From Arabidopsis thaliana (lineage: Eukaryota > Streptophyta > Magnoliopsida > Brassicales > Brassicaceae): a stretch of DNA of 64,000 bases. The stretch covers positions 8,061,001-8,125,000 of the forward strand of contig NC_003075.7 of the NCBI RefSeq assembly GCF_000001735.4, in the 5' to 3' direction. Below are positions 62,874-64,000 of the stretch, in pieces. The stretch's first letter is position 1; every line of letters begins with the position of its first letter. Below the pieces are notes generated by a model. The model had not been told where the DNA came from and ran no database searches. It was given only the letters and a program-made list of their open reading frames with translations. A program made the position numbers and the translations under genes.

Positions 62874-63605
62874 AGCTAAACCATTTTAAGTATCAATGGT
62901 ATAAAAGATGGATTAGGAATAATTGACAATCTTTGCACTGTCTGTCTCTTACAAGACCGGTGGATGAGAAAAGTCTTATGTGACGACCGACGAGTAACAG
63001 CCACGAGTAGAAAGATGATTAGGAATATTTCAGTCTGTTTTTGATCAGTTCTCAACCTCCACAAGACCGCAACCAACCACCATGGTAAGGAAATGATTGT
63101 TGTCTTTTCTTTTAAAAAATATTAGTTATTTTAGTTTTTTTTTTTTATGATTGCTAATTTAATACAGACACAAAACTGAGAATTTGATCTCTTTTAACAG
63201 TTTGTTACTTCACAGTGACCATTTGAGAAGTTGCATCCACTGTCCATCCATTCTCATACTGTTAATCAAAAAATAAAACAATTATCGATGAATCAAATTT
63301 TGTCATGTTTTTGTAATAAAGTGCTAGTATGTATAGTGGAGTTCTTAAAGAATCTTACAAAAAGTTATTGGTGGGCTATGCTTTTTAGGATATGACACTA
63401 AAGTAAAGAAGGCTAGCCTAAGAACTCACACTTTCTTCTTTACTCTTCTTCCCTACAATTACGATCGCCAAAAACCCTAAATTTCTAAAAACTGCTTTTA
63501 TCTCCAAGTAAGTTTCAATATTGATCTTCTGCTCTTTTTATTTGTTCAAGCTAGCATGTTGTTTGATCTTTAGCTTTTCGGTTGGTTTTCAGGAAGTTGA
63601 AAAAG
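62874..63605. other. Divergent promoter region UGT75C1 / F-box gene
   Basis: This is shared upstream sequence of two divergent genes. On the F-box side, AAAACCCTAAATT (a telo-box-like motif, about 63472) and a 5' UTR intron (donor after CTCCAA at about 63509, acceptor TTTTCAG at about 63592) are visible. Confidence 0.5.
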
Positions 63606-64000
63606 ATGGATCTTAGTGGTTGTAGAGATATAATCAGTAGTTTACCAGAAGCCATTAGTTGCCATATCCTATCCTTCCTTCCCACTAAAGAAGCTGCTTC
63701 CACTTCGGTTCTTTCGAAAAAATGGCGGTATCTCTTTGCTTTTGTCCCTAATCTTGATTTAGATGAATCTGTTTATCTGAATCCTGAGAATGAGACGGAA
63801 GTTTCTTCAAGTTTTATGGATTTTGTGGATAGAGTGTTGGCATTGCAAGGCAATTCTCCATTACATAAGTTCTCTCTAAAGATCGGAGATGGCGTTGAAC
63901 CAGACCGTATCATTCCTTGGATAAATAATGTGTTGGAACGCGGTGTATCCGATCTTGATCTACACGTGTATATGGAAACGGAATTTGTGTTTCCTTCAGA
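63606..64000 (+). CDS. F-box/LRR-like protein, FBD type (partial, 3' end off window)
   Basis: ATG 63606 opens [20 protein letters not shown], followed by [20 protein letters not shown]. This is an F-box at residues 10-50, followed by [20 protein letters not shown] and the first leucine-rich repeats. The frame is open to the window end. It is close to the gene at 1-1231 ([16 protein letters not shown] there) but lies in the opposite orientation. A short 5' UTR intron precedes the start. It is a likely SCF specificity subunit. From memory this is the AT4G14096 position. Confidence 0.85.
   Translation, partial: MDLSGCRDIISSLPEAISCHILSFLPTKEAASTSVLSKKWRYLFAFVPNLDLDESVYLNPENETEVSSSFMDFVDRVLALQGNSPLHKFSLKIGDGVEPDRIIPWINNVLERGVSDLDLHVYMETEFVFPS

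Overview
This is plant nuclear DNA. The genes are rich in introns with GT..AG junctions, the intergenic DNA is AT-rich, and the families are typical of plants (FBD F-box, DYW-class PPR, RALF, DC1, major latex protein, UGT75). The gene content and order match, from memory, Arabidopsis thaliana chromosome 4 from about AT4G13960 to AT4G14096. I ran no search, so a close relative is not excluded.

Layout, left to right. Bases 1-6677 hold two minus-strand F-box/FBD genes (the first runs off the left edge), separated by a decayed F-box fragment and a 2.1-kb Helitron-like element. Bases 7114-8901 hold a six-copy tandem repeat followed by a small spliced defensin-like gene (+). Bases 9696-14500 hold a SWIM zinc-finger gene with a MULE-transposase-like core (-). 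HSFA5 (-) lies at 16519-18247 and a third FBD gene (-) at 19118-20669. Bases 21000-23072 are repeat-rich, with a 54-bp tandem repeat and a MITE. A GT47 exostosin gene (+), a broken partial copy of the downstream methyltransferase gene, a DC1 zinc-finger gene (+) and the intact METTL18-like methyltransferase gene (+) fill 23392-31347. Two RALF-family genes (-) follow, one normal and one degenerate.

Bases 37121-41828 are the selenium-binding-protein tandem pair SBP1/SBP2 (-). The PPR-DYW gene MEF35 (-) follows, then an MLP-like gene (+), then 3.7 kb of repeat debris with a Ty3/gypsy pol remnant. AAE15 (-, about 18 exons) spans 51122-57039. The anther beta-1,3-glucanase A6 (-), a small secreted or lumenal protein gene (+) and the anthocyanin 5-O-glucosyltransferase gene UGT75C1 (-) come next. 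The right edge cuts a fourth FBD-type F-box gene (+).

The genes do not form one pathway. Local relationships come from duplication: the SBP1/SBP2 tandem pair, two neighbouring RALF genes, scattered F-box/FBD paralogues with debris, and a segmental copy of the methyltransferase 3' end. I see no undescribed multi-gene system. The most notable signals are the domesticated-transposase look of the SWIM gene, the RALF gene without signal peptide or cysteine pattern, the one-intron difference between SBP1 and SBP2, the Helitron with readable ends, and inverted F-box paralogues at the two window edges. Intron positions come from reading frame and splice consensus only.
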